Shown here in pieces: positions 1 through 9,167 of a stretch of DNA of 64,000 bases (within the stretch, counting starts at the first letter, position 1; each line of letters opens with the position of its first letter). The position numbers and the translations under genes are program-made. The stretch is from Alphaproteobacteria bacterium (GTDB lineage: Bacteria > Pseudomonadota > Alphaproteobacteria > UBA9219 > RFNS01): contig WGMR01000007.1 in assembly GCA_016124955.1 (NCBI GenBank), forward strand, positions 280,103 to 344,102. Direction: 5' to 3'. Under the pieces are notes generated by a model, which saw only the letters and a list, made by a program, of their open reading frames with translations, had not been told where the DNA came from and made no database searches.

Positions 1-197
1 ACCTGCGAAATATCGCGCCCGACCTGCTGCGCCTGTGCATTGGTGCCGACAAAGAGCGGGATCGCGATCGGAATGGGTTCGACAACGCCGCGCGTGATAT
101 CGACCCGCAATTCGGCCCGTGCCGGAACCGCCAGCAGGATGATGGCGAACAGGGTGCCAAGGAAGCGAAGGGCGGGGAAGCGGGCGGGAAGGGGCAT
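1..197 (-). CDS. tolB: TolB, N-terminal fragment (periplasmic Tol-Pal protein)
   Basis: Only the first 65 codons lie in the window; the gene runs off the left edge. The ATG complement is at 195-197. The translation starts with a basic, hydrophobic signal peptide ending in an A-R-A type cleavage region, followed by a segment like the TolB start (E-L-R-V-D-I-T-R-G, then V-E-P-I-P-I-A-I-P). TolB is the periplasmic beta-propeller that links TolA to Pal during outer-membrane constriction. It lies downstream of tolQ, tolR and tolA on the same strand, the canonical order. The 125 nt between tolA and tolB show nothing obvious. Identity rests on a short stretch plus context. Confidence 0.85.
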   Translation of the reverse strand, partial: MPLPARFPALRFLGTLFAIILLAVPARAELRVDITRGVVEPIPIAIPLFVGTNAQAQQVGRDISQ

Positions 198-322
198 CGG
201 GAACCTCGCATAGGGTGGGCGCTCATGCCATAGCATAGCCTGAAACATGGCGGTAGTTTGACGTAATATGAAAGCCGCGCCGGGTCAATCTGGGCAGACT
301 TTTGCGGTCCCTTCCGGGGTGT

Positions 323-1126
323 TTAAAGCATGTCCCGCGGATCGAAATTGAAGCGTATGACCCGCCACTGGTTGTATTTGTCCGGCGGCAGCTCGAGCGG
401 GCTGCATTGCGGGTTGCGCAGTGCCCGCACCGCCGCTTCGGCCGCCGACCGGAAATAGGGGTCTGACAGGCGGCTGCGATCGACGATCTCGACCGTACGG
501 ACGGTGCGGTCCTGATTAACCTCGATCAGCACCTCGACCACCAGCTTTTCCGCCTCGCGCGCGCCGACGGGCATGTTCCAGCAGCGCGATATCTGTCGGC
601 GCAGGGCATCTTCTTCCGATATCATAAGCCTGTCGGCCAACGCCGGTGCGTTGCTTACCTGCGCGATCAGCTCGTCCAGCTTTTTGTCCGGCTTTTCGGT
701 TTTATCCGGCGGCGTTTCCTGTTTTAGCTTGGCGAGGTTCTTGAGCACGCTCGTCAATTTGTCTTCGGGCGGCTTTTCCTCTTTCTTCTTTTCCTTGGGC
801 TTGTCTTTCTTTTTGATTTCAGCGTCCGGTTTTTCTTCGGGCAGCGCTTCGGCCTCGATATCCTTTTTCTTGATCTCTTCCGGCGGCTTCTTGTTTTCGG
901 GCGGCGGCGTGGGCTTTGCCTCCTTCTTTTCCTGCTGCGGCTGGGGCGGTTTCTCCTCCTCCTTCTCGCGGATGCGGGTGTTGGTCATCTCGCCCACGGT
1001 CGCGATCTCGACCGGGATGATCATGGGCGGTGGCGGCAGCGGATCCATAAAGCGCGGCAAGCCCACCAGTACGATCAACAGAATGACGACGTGGAGCAGC
1101 GCTGACAGGGTGAGAGAATTGCGCAT
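323..1126 (-). CDS. tolA: TolA-like envelope-spanning protein
   Basis: A 267-aa protein with one N-terminal membrane helix (about residues 7-25), a proline-rich turn, a long Lys/Glu/Pro-rich linker (about 50-145) and a C-terminal TonB/TolA-type domain ending near F-N-F-D-P. In the Tol-Pal system TolA is the inner-membrane protein that carries proton-motive energy from TolQR to TolB/Pal at the division site. The KKK/EEK/PP repeats give the low-complexity spacer expected of TolA. It starts 24 nt after tolR and precedes tolB. Alternative: a TonB-like protein, but the tolQ-tolR-X-tolB context makes TolA much more likely. Confidence 0.88.
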   Translation of the reverse strand: MRNSLTLSALLHVVILLIVLVGLPRFMDPLPPPPMIIPVEIATVGEMTNTRIREKEEEKPPQPQQEKKEAKPTPPPENKKPPEEIKKKDIEAEALPEEKPDAEIKKKDKPKEKKKEEKPPEDKLTSVLKNLAKLKQETPPDKTEKPDKKLDELIAQVSNAPALADRLMISEEDALRRQISRCWNMPVGAREAEKLVVEVLIEVNQDRTVRTVEIVDRSRLSDPYFRSAAEAAVRALRNPQCSPLELPPDKYNQWRVIRFNFDPRDML

Positions 1127-1150
1127 GGCTGTGAAGGCCCGTCCCCGCTG

Positions 1151-1642
1151 TTACTTGGCCTTGTTCAGCGGGGTCCGGCCGGCCTTGCTGACGCCCGCCG
1201 GCCGCGCACGCGGCAGATCGGCCACCAGCGCGACCTTGCTGTAGCCCGCAGACGTGACCGTGCCCATGACTTCCATGATACGGCCATAGGAAAGATTTTT
1301 ATCGCCGCGCACGAAGATGCGCGCATCCGGGTTGACCCCGGAAACGCCGCGCAAGCGCATGACAAGCGTTTCCAGTTCGACCGGTGTTTCCTGCAAATAA
1401 ATGTTGCCCTTGGTATCGATCGTGATGATCAGCGGCTCTTTGTCCTGCGCGACCGACTTGCCTTGCGTTTTCGGCAGATCGACCGGTACGGAAACGGTGA
1501 GCAGGGGCGCGGTGACCATGAAGACGATCAGCAGCACCAGCATCACGTCAACCAGCGGCGTGACGTTAATTTCAGGGTTGCGCCGCCAGCTGCGCCGCCG
1601 CGATCCGCGCCCGTGGGAGGAAAGCTGGATGTTGCTGCCCAC
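1151..1642 (-). CDS. tolR: TolR, proton-channel partner of TolQ
   Basis: 163 aa with the ExbD/TolR layout: short basic cytoplasmic tail, one membrane helix (about residues 31-52) carrying the conserved Asp in L-V-D-V-M-L-V-L-L, and a periplasmic domain. I chose the GTG at 1640-1642 because GAGGGG lies 6-7 nt upstream and the protein then begins with the alphaproteobacterial form (M)GSNIQL. The frame stays open upstream to an ATG at 1696, but that extension does not look like TolR. With TolQ it forms the proton-driven motor of the Tol-Pal complex. The gap to tolQ (122 nt) is unusually long and carries a repeat-like element. Confidence 0.93.
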   Translation of the reverse strand: MGSNIQLSSHGRGSRRRSWRRNPEINVTPLVDVMLVLLIVFMVTAPLLTVSVPVDLPKTQGKSVAQDKEPLIITIDTKGNIYLQETPVELETLVMRLRGVSGVNPDARIFVRGDKNLSYGRIMEVMGTVTSAGYSKVALVADLPRARPAGVSKAGRTPLNKAK

Positions 1643-1720
1643 TATTGTCCCCTCAGGCGCCGGGTGCGGGCATGACGCCCGCTTGGACCGCGCCAATCGT
1701 GGTGCGGGCGCTCAGCGCGC

Positions 1721-1760
1721 TTTCTCGCTTCGCTCGTGGATTGTTTTGTAATGACACACA
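1721..1760. repeat. Degenerate GCGAAGCGA/CAATCC-type intergenic repeat
   Basis: Between tolQ and tolR the minus strand reads TGTCATTACAAAACAATCC followed by ACGAGCGAAGCGAG. This resembles the small palindromic element containing GCGAAGCGA and CAATCC that is dispersed in many bacterial genomes. A related core (GAGCGAAGCGGGG) is in the rpmI leader near 13310-13332. The resemblance is from memory; I count only these two partial copies here. Confidence 0.35.
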
Positions 1761-1764
1761 TGGG

Positions 1765-2514
1765 CTAACTGGCCAGCCTTTGCTCTTCAAGGTTACGGGA
1801 AAGCAGCGAGGCAAAATCGGACGCGAAGTTTTCGAGCCGTTCGTTATAGCGCCCCAGCTCGGTCGCGAACTTGTTGTAGGCCGCTGTGGCCGGGATGGCG
1901 GCGACGAGGCCGATCGCGGTTGCCAGCAAGGCTTCGGCGATGCCGGGCGCGACCACGGCGAGCGAGGTGTTTTGCGCGGCGGCGATGCCGACGAAGCTGC
2001 GCATGATGCCCCAGACCGTGCCGAACAGCCCGACGAAGGGCGCGACCGACCCGACCGAAGCGAGGAAGGTCATCCATGTTTCCACGCGCGCCATTTCGCG
2101 CCCGATCACGACCTGCATCACGCGATCGATGCGCGCTTGCAGGCTGTTGCGGGCGGCGGCGGTTGCCAGAAGGCCCTTTTCGGTCGCGGCGCGCCATTCC
2201 TTCATGCCGGAAACGAACACGGCCTGCATCGGGTCGCCCGGGCGTTTGCCGATCTTGTCGTACAGCTGATCGAGCGCGATGCCGGACCAGAACCTGTCTT
2301 CGAAATAGACCGCCTTGCGGTTGAGACGGCGCAGCTTGTACGCCTTGTCGAAAATGACGGCCCATGTGACGACCGAAACCACAAGCAGGCCGAGGATGAC
2401 GGCCTTGCCCACGGTATCGGCGTGCATGAAAAGACCTGAGATCGAAAGATCGGTCTGCGCGACCGACCCGGCGAGTTCCAGTTGATCGACCTGTTCGACG
2501 GGCTGTGCTTCCAT
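1765..2514 (-). CDS. tolQ: TolQ, inner-membrane motor protein
   Basis: 249 aa with the ExbB/TolQ/MotA fold: a first membrane helix at about 38-56, a long cytoplasmic segment, and helices 2 and 3 at about 147-170 and 190-212. The last two contain the family pattern G-L-F-G-T-V-W-G-I and P-G-I-A-E-A-L-L-A-T-A-I-G-L. The start is the ATG at 2512-2514 after a purine-rich GGAAACAGGGAA; an upstream in-frame extension encodes an Arg-rich, non-family sequence. It forms the proton channel with TolR that energises TolA. It sits between ybgC and tolR, in canonical order. Confidence 0.95.
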   Translation of the reverse strand: MEAQPVEQVDQLELAGSVAQTDLSISGLFMHADTVGKAVILGLLVVSVVTWAVIFDKAYKLRRLNRKAVYFEDRFWSGIALDQLYDKIGKRPGDPMQAVFVSGMKEWRAATEKGLLATAAARNSLQARIDRVMQVVIGREMARVETWMTFLASVGSVAPFVGLFGTVWGIMRSFVGIAAAQNTSLAVVAPGIAEALLATAIGLVAAIPATAAYNKFATELGRYNERLENFASDFASLLSRNLEEQRLAS

Positions 2515-2560
2515 GTTCCCTGTTTCCTTCGCTGGCTTCCTTGGTGACGTTTTGCCTTGA

Positions 2561-2998
2561 TTACGATGCGCCTTCCGCCGCCTGCGCCGCGAGCGTCGCG
2601 CGCAATGCGTCGGGCAGTTTCCGGACCTTGCCCGCCGGGTCGAGGCTGACCAGCCTGACCGTGGCTTCGACCAGCAAGCGCTCTTCATGGCTTATCGTTT
2701 GCCGCATGTCCAGCGTCGCTGCGCCTATCCCCGTTGCGGCGGTGCGGACCGTGAGCAGGTCGTCCAGCCGGGCAGGCGCCACGAATTCCAGTTCACAGCG
2801 TTTAACCGCAAAAACCAGGCCGAAATTATGGCGCAGATCGCGATGGTCGTGGCCAAGATGCCGCAACCATTCGGTCCGGCCGCGCTCAAGGAAGCGTAAG
2901 TAATTGGCATAATAGACTATTTCACCCGCATCGGTGTCTTCGTAATAAACGCGTATAGACAGTGCGGCGCCGGGATCAGCCATCGCTGTCATCGCCAT
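2561..2998 (-). CDS. ybgC: YbgC-type hotdog acyl-CoA thioesterase
   Basis: About 145 aa, hotdog fold. The segment [18 protein letters not shown] is the YbgC/4HBT signature with the catalytic Asp in [11 protein letters not shown] follows. YbgC proteins hydrolyse acyl-CoA or acyl-ACP thioesters at the membrane and are usually the first gene of the tol operon, as here. ATGs at 2998, 2992 and 2983 all overlap the 3' end of ruvB and none has a clear ribosome-binding site; I used the first. Translation is probably coupled to ruvB. Confidence 0.9.
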   Translation of the reverse strand: MAMTAMADPGAALSIRVYYEDTDAGEIVYYANYLRFLERGRTEWLRHLGHDHRDLRHNFGLVFAVKRCELEFVAPARLDDLLTVRTAATGIGAATLDMRQTISHEERLLVEATVRLVSLDPAGKVRKLPDALRATLAAQAAEGAS

Positions 2999-4052
2999 CT
3001 GCCTGCATGCCAAGCGCCAATTGCTCGAGCGCCCCGGCGGGCGGCTTCCGGCCAAGGCAGCGCCAGCCGCCTTCGGTCAGCATCCTGCCGCGCGGCGTGC
3101 GTTGCAGCATGCCCTGCTGGATCAGGAAGGGTTCGATCACTTCCTCAAGCATATCGCGCTGCTCGGCCAGTGCGGCCGCCAGCGTTTCCACGCCAACGGG
3201 GCCGCCGCCGTAATTTTCGGCGATCAAGCCAAGATAACGGCGGTCGAACGCATCCATGCCCGCGCGGTCAACTTCAAGCGCGGTAAGCGCGGCATCGGCC
3301 GCCTTGGCGTCCACGCTTTTTTGTTTGCTCATTTGCGCGAAATCCCGCACCCGGCGCAAAAGCCGCCCGGCCACGCGCGGCGTGCCGCGCGCCCGGGTTG
3401 CAATTTCGGCTGCGCCGTCCGCCGTCAGGTTCAGTTCAAGCAATTTTGCGGCGCGGCAGACGATAATTTCAAGTTCCTGCGGCGTATAGAATTGCAGCCG
3501 CAGCGGAATGCCGAAACGTTCGCGCAGCGGCCGGGTGATAAGGCCCGAACGCGTGGTCGCGCCGATCAGCGTGAAGGGCGGCAGATCGATCCGCACGCTG
3601 CGCGCCGCCGGGCCTTCGCCGATCATGAGATCGAGCTGGAAATCCTCCATCGCCGGATAAAGAATTTCCTCGACCGCCGGGCTGAGGCGGTGAATTTCGT
3701 CGATGAACAACACGTCGCGCGGTTGCAGGTTGGTGAGCAGGGCCGCGAGATCCCCCGCCCGCGCAATTACCGGGCCGGACGTGGCGCGAAAACTCACGCC
3801 CAGTTCGCGCGCGACAATTTGCGCCAGCGTGGTCTTGCCAAGCCCCGGCGGCCCGTAAAACAAAACGTGATCGAGCGCCGCTTCGCGCTGCCGCGCGGCG
3901 CCGATAAACACATCAAGGTTGCGGCGCAGCGCTTCCTGGCCAATAAAATCCTGCAGCGTTTGCGGGCGCAGCGCGACGCTTTCCGCTTCCGCCTCGCTTT
4001 GCGCGGGCGCGACGATGCGGTCCGGCGCGATTTTTGTTTTTGCCCCGCTCAT
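2976..4052 (-). CDS. ruvB: RuvB, Holliday-junction branch-migration ATPase
   Basis: 358 aa AAA+ helicase. It has Walker [10 protein letters not shown] (about residues 67-75), Walker [11 protein letters not shown], sensor I in L-I-G-A-T-T-R-S-G, and the C-terminal winged-helix with G-G-P-V-G-V-E-T-L. RuvB hexamers pump DNA through the RuvA-held four-way junction. Its ATG overlaps the ruvA stop by 4 nt (ATGA). The N-terminus is slightly extended, and the C-terminal tail (D-G-D-D-S-D-G) overlaps the possible ybgC starts. Confidence 0.97.
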   Translation of the reverse strand: MSGAKTKIAPDRIVAPAQSEAEAESVALRPQTLQDFIGQEALRRNLDVFIGAARQREAALDHVLFYGPPGLGKTTLAQIVARELGVSFRATSGPVIARAGDLAALLTNLQPRDVLFIDEIHRLSPAVEEILYPAMEDFQLDLMIGEGPAARSVRIDLPPFTLIGATTRSGLITRPLRERFGIPLRLQFYTPQELEIIVCRAAKLLELNLTADGAAEIATRARGTPRVAGRLLRRVRDFAQMSKQKSVDAKAADAALTALEVDRAGMDAFDRRYLGLIAENYGGGPVGVETLAAALAEQRDMLEEVIEPFLIQQGMLQRTPRGRMLTEGGWRCLGRKPPAGALEQLALGMQADGDDSDG

Positions 4053-4684
4053 GCCGCGTGTTCCTTGCCGGCCAGCTCGCCGAGGCTTGCGCGAATCAGC
4101 GCATCAAGCGGTGCGTTGGCGCCAAGCTTTGCGCGCGCGGCGGCTGCGGCTGCGAACGCTTCGGCCCGTTTGTAGCCGAGATTGAGCAGCGCCGAGACGG
4201 TATCGCGCTGCGCGTCCGTTTGGTTCGTGTCGCCCGCATCGCCGCCCGCGGCCGCGAGCCGGACAGCGCCGCCGCCCGCAAGCGTGCCCACTTTATCCTT
4301 CAATTCGGTCACCAGCCGCGCCGCCAGTTTGGGGCCGACGCCTTCGGCCTTGGTCAGTGCCGATTTGTCTTGTGCCGTGATCGCGAGCGTTAGTTGGTCG
4401 GGCGAAAGCGTACCGAGGATACCCAGCGCTACCCGCGCCCCCACGCCTTGCACGGTGGTGAGCAGGCGGAACCAGTCGCGCTCCGTGCCGTCGATGAAGC
4501 CGTAAAGGCTGATGGCGTCTTCGCGCACGATGGTCTCGACCAGCAGCGCGACCTGCGCTTCGCCGGGCCGCAACGCGCGCAGCGTGCGCGCCGAACAGGC
4601 GACGACATAGCCGACACCCTGCACGTCGATAAGCGCCTGCGCGCCCGAGACGTTTTCCAGCTTTCCCGTGAGCTTGCCGATCAT
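4049..4684 (-). CDS. ruvA: RuvA, Holliday-junction recognition subunit
   Basis: 211 aa from the ATG at 4684, which gives the family start M-I-G-K-L-T-G. Two helix-hairpin-helix signatures are visible ([10 protein letters not shown] and [13 protein letters not shown]), followed by an Ala-rich C-terminal RuvB-binding domain. RuvA tetramers bind four-way junctions and load RuvB. It overlaps ruvC by 4 nt and ruvB by 4 nt, so the three are translationally coupled. An upstream extension in the same frame encodes only ruvC-overlapping sequence. Confidence 0.97.
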   Translation of the reverse strand: MIGKLTGKLENVSGAQALIDVQGVGYVVACSARTLRALRPGEAQVALLVETIVREDAISLYGFIDGTERDWFRLLTTVQGVGARVALGILGTLSPDQLTLAITAQDKSALTKAEGVGPKLAARLVTELKDKVGTLAGGGAVRLAAAGGDAGDTNQTDAQRDTVSALLNLGYKRAEAFAAAAAARAKLGANAPLDALIRASLGELAGKEHAA

Positions 4685-5211
4685 CGCCCGGCCCCCGCCA
4701 CGCGGGCGATCAGGTTCGTGGCCGTGCGATGATGCGCGTGGCAAATGGCGATGGCGAGCGCATCGGCCGCGTCCGATGTTTCAACCCCCGCGCCCGGCAA
4801 AAGCAGCTTGATCATCACTTCGATCTGGCTTTTATCGGCATGGCCATAGCCGGTGACCGATTTTTTGATCAGGTTGGCGGCATATTCGTGCACATGCACG
4901 CCCGCGCGCGCCGGGCATAGCAGGGCGATGCCGCGGGCCTGACCGAGCTTCAGCGCGCTGGCGGCGTTGTTGTTGACGAAGGTTTGCTCGACCGCCGCTT
5001 CGTCCGGCCCATGGGCGGCGATAACGGCATCGAGCGCGTCCGCGATGGCGGCAAGGCGTTCGGCCACCGGCGCGCTTTCGCGCGGGCTGATGCAGCCGCC
5101 CGCGATAAAGGAAAGATGATTGCCTGAAACCGCAATGATGCCCCATCCGGTATGACGCAAGCCGGGATCGATGCCAAGAATTGTAACAGGTGAGGCGGCG
5201 GGTGCGGTCAT
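4681..5211 (-). CDS. ruvC: RuvC, Holliday-junction resolvase
   Basis: 176 aa. The RNase H-like catalytic residues are recognisable: first Asp in L-G-I-D-P-G-L, Glu in A-V-E-Q-T-F-V, and the C-terminal H-A-D-K-S-Q and D-A-A-D-A-L-A motifs. The ATG at 5211 follows an AAGGGAAG sequence; an upstream extension of 25 codons shows no family similarity. RuvC cuts the junction migrated by RuvAB. It is the first gene of ruvC-ruvA-ruvB-ybgC-tolQRAB. I found no GAAC-N7-GAAC LexA site in the 120 nt upstream. Confidence 0.95.
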   Translation of the reverse strand: MTAPAASPVTILGIDPGLRHTGWGIIAVSGNHLSFIAGGCISPRESAPVAERLAAIADALDAVIAAHGPDEAAVEQTFVNNNAASALKLGQARGIALLCPARAGVHVHEYAANLIKKSVTGYGHADKSQIEVMIKLLLPGAGVETSDAADALAIAICHAHHRTATNLIARVAGAGR

Positions 5212-5331
5212 GGCGGCTGCGGCTTCCCTTGCCCCGGCGCGGGGCGAATCAATATGTAAAACAGGCTTATGAAGCCAGTTTTGCACACATGGCGGGTATT
5301 TTGGAAGCGCCCCGAAAGGGCTGGTTTGCGG

Positions 5332-6267
5332 CTATTTGCCGACCGCGGCGGTCAGTTCCGGCAGGATCTGGAACAGGTCGCCGACAAGGCCGTAATCCGC
5401 CACCTGGAAGATGGGGGCATCCGGGTCCTTGTTGATGGCCACGATCACCTTGCTGTTGGTCATGCCCGCGAGATGCTGGATCGCGCCGGAAATACCGATG
5501 GCGACATACAAATCGGGCGCGACCACCTTGCCGGTTTGCCCGACCTGATAATCGTTCGGCACATAGCCGGCATCGACCGCGGCCCGGCTTGCGCCCACGG
5601 CGGCGCCGAGCTTGTCGGCCAGCGCATCGATAAGCTTGAAGTTTTCGGCGCTGCCCACGCCGCGCCCGCCGGAAATCACGATGCGCGCCGCGCCCAGCTC
5701 GGGCCGTTCGGATTTCGACAGTTCTTGCGAAACGAACTTGCTGAGCCCGGTATCGCCCTTGCCGGAAATTTTCTCGATCGCGCCGCTGCCACCCGTACCC
5801 GCACTTGCAAACGCGGTCGGGCGCACGGTGATCAGCTTGATCTTATCGGTGCTTTGCACGGTCGCCAGCGCGTTGCCAGCATAAATCGGGCGCACGAAGG
5901 TATCGGCGCCTTCGATCGCAATGATGTCGGATATTTGTTGCACGTCCAGCAACGCGGCGGCGCGCGGCATCAGGTTTTTGCCGAAAGACGAAGCGGGCGC
6001 CAGCACATGGCTGTAGCCGCCCGCAAGTTCGGTCACCAGCGGGGTCAGGTTTTCGGCCAATCCGTGTTCGTAAGCCGCATCGTCCGCCACCAGCACCTTT
6101 TCCACGCCCTGCAGCGCGGCGGCTTCGGCGGCCGCGCCATCGCAGCCATGCCCCCCGACAAGAACGGCAACGCCGCCCGCGCCCAGTTTGGATGCGGCCG
6201 CGACCACATGCGCGGTGACGGATTTAAGGTTTTTGTTGTCGTGTTCGGCGATGACGAGAACGGGCAT
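5332..6267 (-). CDS. etfA: Electron-transfer flavoprotein alpha subunit
   Basis: 311 aa. The N-terminal half has the ETF alpha start (P-V-L-V-I-A-E-H-D). The C-terminal FAD domain carries the family signature around [30 protein letters not shown]-like text and [12 protein letters not shown]. EtfA binds the catalytic FAD and, with EtfB, passes electrons from acyl-CoA and other dehydrogenases to ETF-ubiquinone oxidoreductase. It lies 3 nt after etfB and is surely co-transcribed. No dehydrogenase gene is adjacent. Confidence 0.96.
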   Translation of the reverse strand: MPVLVIAEHDNKNLKSVTAHVVAAASKLGAGGVAVLVGGHGCDGAAAEAAALQGVEKVLVADDAAYEHGLAENLTPLVTELAGGYSHVLAPASSFGKNLMPRAAALLDVQQISDIIAIEGADTFVRPIYAGNALATVQSTDKIKLITVRPTAFASAGTGGSGAIEKISGKGDTGLSKFVSQELSKSERPELGAARIVISGGRGVGSAENFKLIDALADKLGAAVGASRAAVDAGYVPNDYQVGQTGKVVAPDLYVAIGISGAIQHLAGMTNSKVIVAINKDPDAPIFQVADYGLVGDLFQILPELTAAVGK

Positions 6268-6270
6268 GGG

Positions 6271-7020
6271 TCAGATCACCTTCGCTTCGTTTTTCAGTTT
6301 ATCGACCAGCGTAGCGACGTCCGGCACCTTGATTCCGGCCTTGCGCTTGGGCGGTTCGGTCACTTTCAGCGTTTTCAGGCGCGGGGCCAGATCGACGCCC
6401 AGATCGCCGGGCTGGATCACTTCGAGCGGCTTTTTCTTCGCCTTCATGATGTTGGGAAGCGAAGCGTAGCGCGGCTCGTTCAGGCGCAGATCGGTCGTGA
6501 TGATCGCCGGAGTCTTGACCTCGATCGTCTCAAGCCCGCCGTCGATTTCGCGCGTCACCTTGGCGGTGCCCCCGCCAAGTTCGAGCTTGGAAGCGAAGGT
6601 CGCCTGCGGCCAGCCCAGCAGCGCGGCCAGCATCTGCCCGGTCTGGTTGCAATCGTCGTCGATCGCCTGCTTGCCCATGATCACGAGATCGGGCTTTTCC
6701 TTTTCGATGATCTTTTGCAGCAACTTGGCGACCGCAAGCGGCTGCACTTCACCGTCGTGCGGCACATGGATCGCGCGGTCGGCGCCGATCGCCATGCAGG
6801 TGCGCAGGCTGTCGGCCGCTTGCGCCACGCCGATCGAAACCGCCACCACTTCCTTGGCGAGGTTTTTTTCGCGCAAACGCACGGCTTCCTCGACCGCGAT
6901 TTCATCGAACGGGTTGACCGCCATTTTCACGTTGGCGAGCTCGACGCCGGTTTGATCGGCCTTGACGCGGATCTTCACATAGGGATCGACGACGCGCTTG
7001 ATGGGAACGAGGATTTTCAT
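6271..7020 (-). CDS. etfB: Electron-transfer flavoprotein beta subunit
   Basis: 249 aa. It begins [13 protein letters not shown], the ETF beta start, and contains [16 protein letters not shown] and the [14 protein letters not shown] segment of the AMP-binding subunit. It pairs with EtfA downstream. The leader has a good Caulobacter-type promoter at 7074-7102. Confidence 0.97.
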   Translation of the reverse strand: MKILVPIKRVVDPYVKIRVKADQTGVELANVKMAVNPFDEIAVEEAVRLREKNLAKEVVAVSIGVAQAADSLRTCMAIGADRAIHVPHDGEVQPLAVAKLLQKIIEKEKPDLVIMGKQAIDDDCNQTGQMLAALLGWPQATFASKLELGGGTAKVTREIDGGLETIEVKTPAIITTDLRLNEPRYASLPNIMKAKKKPLEVIQPGDLGVDLAPRLKTLKVTEPPKRKAGIKVPDVATLVDKLKNEAKVI

Positions 7021-7073
7021 GGCTTTAAAAGGTCTTTGAAGGGGTTTTGCGGGTTGCTTGTGGTGCGAATCAA

Positions 7074-7102
7074 GATTTAGCCGGTCTTGCGCCGTCTGTC
7101 AC
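7074..7102 (-). promoter_or_regulatory. Predicted promoter of etfBA
   Basis: On the minus strand GTGACA (7097-7102) and TAAATC (7074-7079) are separated by 17 nt. The -10 region reads GCTAAATC, an exact match to the Caulobacter housekeeping GCTANAWC element, with GTGACAG 14 nt before it. It would give a leader of about 45 nt before etfB. Confidence 0.55.
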
Positions 7103-7130
7103 CAGCTTGTTGGGCGGTTTGGCCCCGTTT

Positions 7131-7331
7131 TTACTGCTTTCCGGCCGTTATGGCCGCGAGCGCGAAAAAGGCGATCGCCAGCGCTTGCAGCGTCACGCGC
7201 ATCCGCATCAGGCGGTTACCGTATCGCTTGGCGAATTCGCCGCCCTTGGCCATGCTGAACAGGCCCAGAAAAAGCGTAGCCAGCACCGCCAGCATGGCGA
7301 TCCCGAGGCATATGGCGAAGAAAACGGACAT
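7131..7331 (-). CDS. HIG1-domain small twin-transmembrane protein
   Basis: 66 aa with two membrane helices (about residues 3-25 and 44-63) joined by a basic loop containing M-A-K-G-G-E-F-A-K-R-Y-G-N-R-L-M-R-M-R-V. This loop is the hallmark of the bacterial HIG1 twin-TM family related to mitochondrial Hig1/Rcf1, which associates with respiratory complexes. It is separated from etfB by a 110-nt gap holding the etfB promoter and is divergent from tsaD. A role near cytochrome oxidase is inferred from the family only. Confidence 0.85.
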   Translation of the reverse strand: MSVFFAICLGIAMLAVLATLFLGLFSMAKGGEFAKRYGNRLMRMRVTLQALAIAFFALAAITAGKQ

Positions 7332-7377
7332 GCGCGGAAATGTAGCCCTGCCCGCCCGGTTTGGCTAGTCTGGCCGC

Positions 7378-8421
7378 ATGATCGTCCTTGGCATTGAAAC
7401 CAGTTGCGATGAAACCGCCGTCGGCATCGTTGACGGCGCGCGCGCCGTGCTGGCGAACGAGATCGCCTCGCAAATCGAAGTGCACCGCGCCTATGGCGGC
7501 GTGGTGCCCGAAATCGCGGCCCGCGCCCATCTCGATCAACTTGGCGGTCTTGCCGCCCGTGCGCTTGCGGCTGCCGGGATGGGGTTTGGCGACATCGATG
7601 GTATCGCGGCCACCTGCGGGCCGGGGCTTATCGGCGGCGTAATGGTGGGGGCGATGTTCGGCAAGGGCATCGCGGCGGCGCGCAAGCTGCCTTTCGTGGA
7701 TGTGAACCATCTGGAAGCGCATGCGCTGACCGCGCGGCTGACGCATGACGTGCCGTTCCCTTATCTGCTGCTGCTCGTGACCGGCGGGCATTGCCAGCTG
7801 CTGCTGGCGCGCGGCGTCGGGGATTATGCGCAGCTCGGCGGCACGATCGACGATGCGGTGGGCGAATGTTTTGATAAATGCGCCAAGCTGATGGGGCTGC
7901 CTTATCCCGGCGGCCCGGCGGTTGAGGCGGCGGCGCGCGGCGGCATGCCGCGCATCGATCTGCCCCGGCCCATGCTGGGGCGCAAGGATGGCGACGCGTG
8001 CGATTTTTCCTTTTCCGGCCTCAAGACCGCCGTGCGACAGGCGTTCGAGGCCGTGCCCGCGCGGGATGAAGGTTTCGTGGCCGATCTTTGCGCCAGCCTG
8101 CAGCTGGCGATCGGCGACATACTGGTTGACCGGACGGAAAACGCACTTTCCCGCACGGAGGGGGACGGCGTAACCGCGCTTGTGGTCGCGGGCGGCGTTG
8201 CGGCCAATCAGGCGCTGGGCGCACGGCTGACCGCATTGGCGGGTGCGCGCGGGCTGCCATGCATTGTGCCGCCGCCGGCGCTGTGCACCGATAACGGCGT
8301 GATGATTGCGTGGGCAGGGCTTGAGCGTTTGCGGCTGGGGCTGACCGGCGCTTTGGATGCGCCCGCGCGGCCGCGCTGGCCGCTTAGCGAACTTGGTACG
8401 CGGCGATCGACGCGACAATAG
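7378..8421 (+). CDS. tsaD: TsaD, tRNA N6-threonylcarbamoyladenosine transferase subunit
   Basis: 347 aa, ASKHA-fold protein. It begins I-V-L-G-I-E-T-S-C-D-E-T-A and has the metal-binding N-H-L-E-A-H motif, T-G-G-H-C-Q, D-D-A-V-G-E-C-F-D-K and G-G-V-A-A-N. TsaD with TsaB/TsaE transfers threonylcarbamoyl to A37 of ANN-decoding tRNAs. Length matches the family. It is divergent from the HIG1 gene (46 nt between starts) and upstream of pyrE. tsaB and tsaE are not here. Confidence 0.97.
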   Translation: MIVLGIETSCDETAVGIVDGARAVLANEIASQIEVHRAYGGVVPEIAARAHLDQLGGLAARALAAAGMGFGDIDGIAATCGPGLIGGVMVGAMFGKGIAAARKLPFVDVNHLEAHALTARLTHDVPFPYLLLLVTGGHCQLLLARGVGDYAQLGGTIDDAVGECFDKCAKLMGLPYPGGPAVEAAARGGMPRIDLPRPMLGRKDGDACDFSFSGLKTAVRQAFEAVPARDEGFVADLCASLQLAIGDILVDRTENALSRTEGDGVTALVVAGGVAANQALGARLTALAGARGLPCIVPPPALCTDNGVMIAWAGLERLRLGLTGALDAPARPRWPLSELGTRRSTRQ

Positions 8422-8474
8422 ACGTAGCCGGGGCCTGCGCTTATAGTCGGCGGAAAAGAAGGGGGAGAAGGCTT

Positions 8475-9167
8475 ATGACAAAAATCACAGCGGGCGGCGA
8501 TTTTGCCAACAAGACCGCGGAGATATTGCTGCGGATCAAGGCGGTGCATTTCAACGCCGAAAAGCCTTTCATTTTCACTTCGGGCCGCGCGAGCCCGGTT
8601 TACATTGATTGCCGCAAGCCGATTTCCTTCGTCGCCGAACGGCGCGCGCTGACCGGTATGTTGCACGATAAAATCAACGCCGCGGCGGGCAAGGCCCCGT
8701 TCGATTATGTGGCGGGCGGCGAAACCGCCGGGATCGCCTATGCCGCATGGATGGCCGAAGCCTATAACCTGCCCATGCTTTATGTGCGCAAGAAGCCCAA
8801 GGGGTTTGGCCGCGGCGCGCAAATCGAGGGCGAGATGGAGGAGGGCAAACGCGCCCTTTTGATCGAGGATCTGACCACGGACGGCAAGAGCAAGGAAAAT
8901 TTCGTGAATGCGCTGCGGCAGGCGGGCGCCACGGTCGATCATGTTGCGTCCGTATTTTTCTATGGCGTCTATCCGATGGCGGAGCAGAACTTCAAGAGGC
9001 TGGACGTGCAGCTGCATTATCTGTGCACATGGTGGGATATGCTGGCCTATACCCGCGCCACCAAATATTTCGATGAAAACACGCTGAACGAAGTGGAAAA
9101 GTTCTTGCAGGATCCGGAAAGCTGGTCCCGCGCCCATGGCGGGAAGGAAGACGCGGCCGCTTCGTAA
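8475..9167 (+). CDS. pyrE: Orotate phosphoribosyltransferase
   Basis: 230 aa. The PRPP-binding signature is A-L-L-I-E-D-L-T-T-D-G-K-S, and early in the protein there is F-T-S-G-R-A-S-P-V-Y-I-D-C-R-K, typical of PyrE. It converts orotate and PRPP to OMP in pyrimidine synthesis. A strong GGAGAAGG precedes the ATG. The C-terminal region (L-H-Y-L-C-T-W-W-D-M-L) matches the longer alphaproteobacterial form. It converges on pheT with no gap: the pheT stop is immediately next to the pyrE stop. Confidence 0.95.
   Translation: MTKITAGGDFANKTAEILLRIKAVHFNAEKPFIFTSGRASPVYIDCRKPISFVAERRALTGMLHDKINAAAGKAPFDYVAGGETAGIAYAAWMAEAYNLPMLYVRKKPKGFGRGAQIEGEMEEGKRALLIEDLTTDGKSKENFVNALRQAGATVDHVASVFFYGVYPMAEQNFKRLDVQLHYLCTWWDMLAYTRATKYFDENTLNEVEKFLQDPESWSRAHGGKEDAAAS

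Noticed and set aside
5212-5331. LexA operator upstream of ruvC
   Set aside because: No GTTC-N7-GTTC or one-mismatch form with sensible spacing was seen; a GGCTT/AAGCC palindrome alone is not enough.
5269-7080. Long plus-strand open frame across etfA and etfB
   Set aside because: It is the antisense shadow of two clearly conserved genes; its product is a His/Gly/Arg-rich low-complexity sequence.
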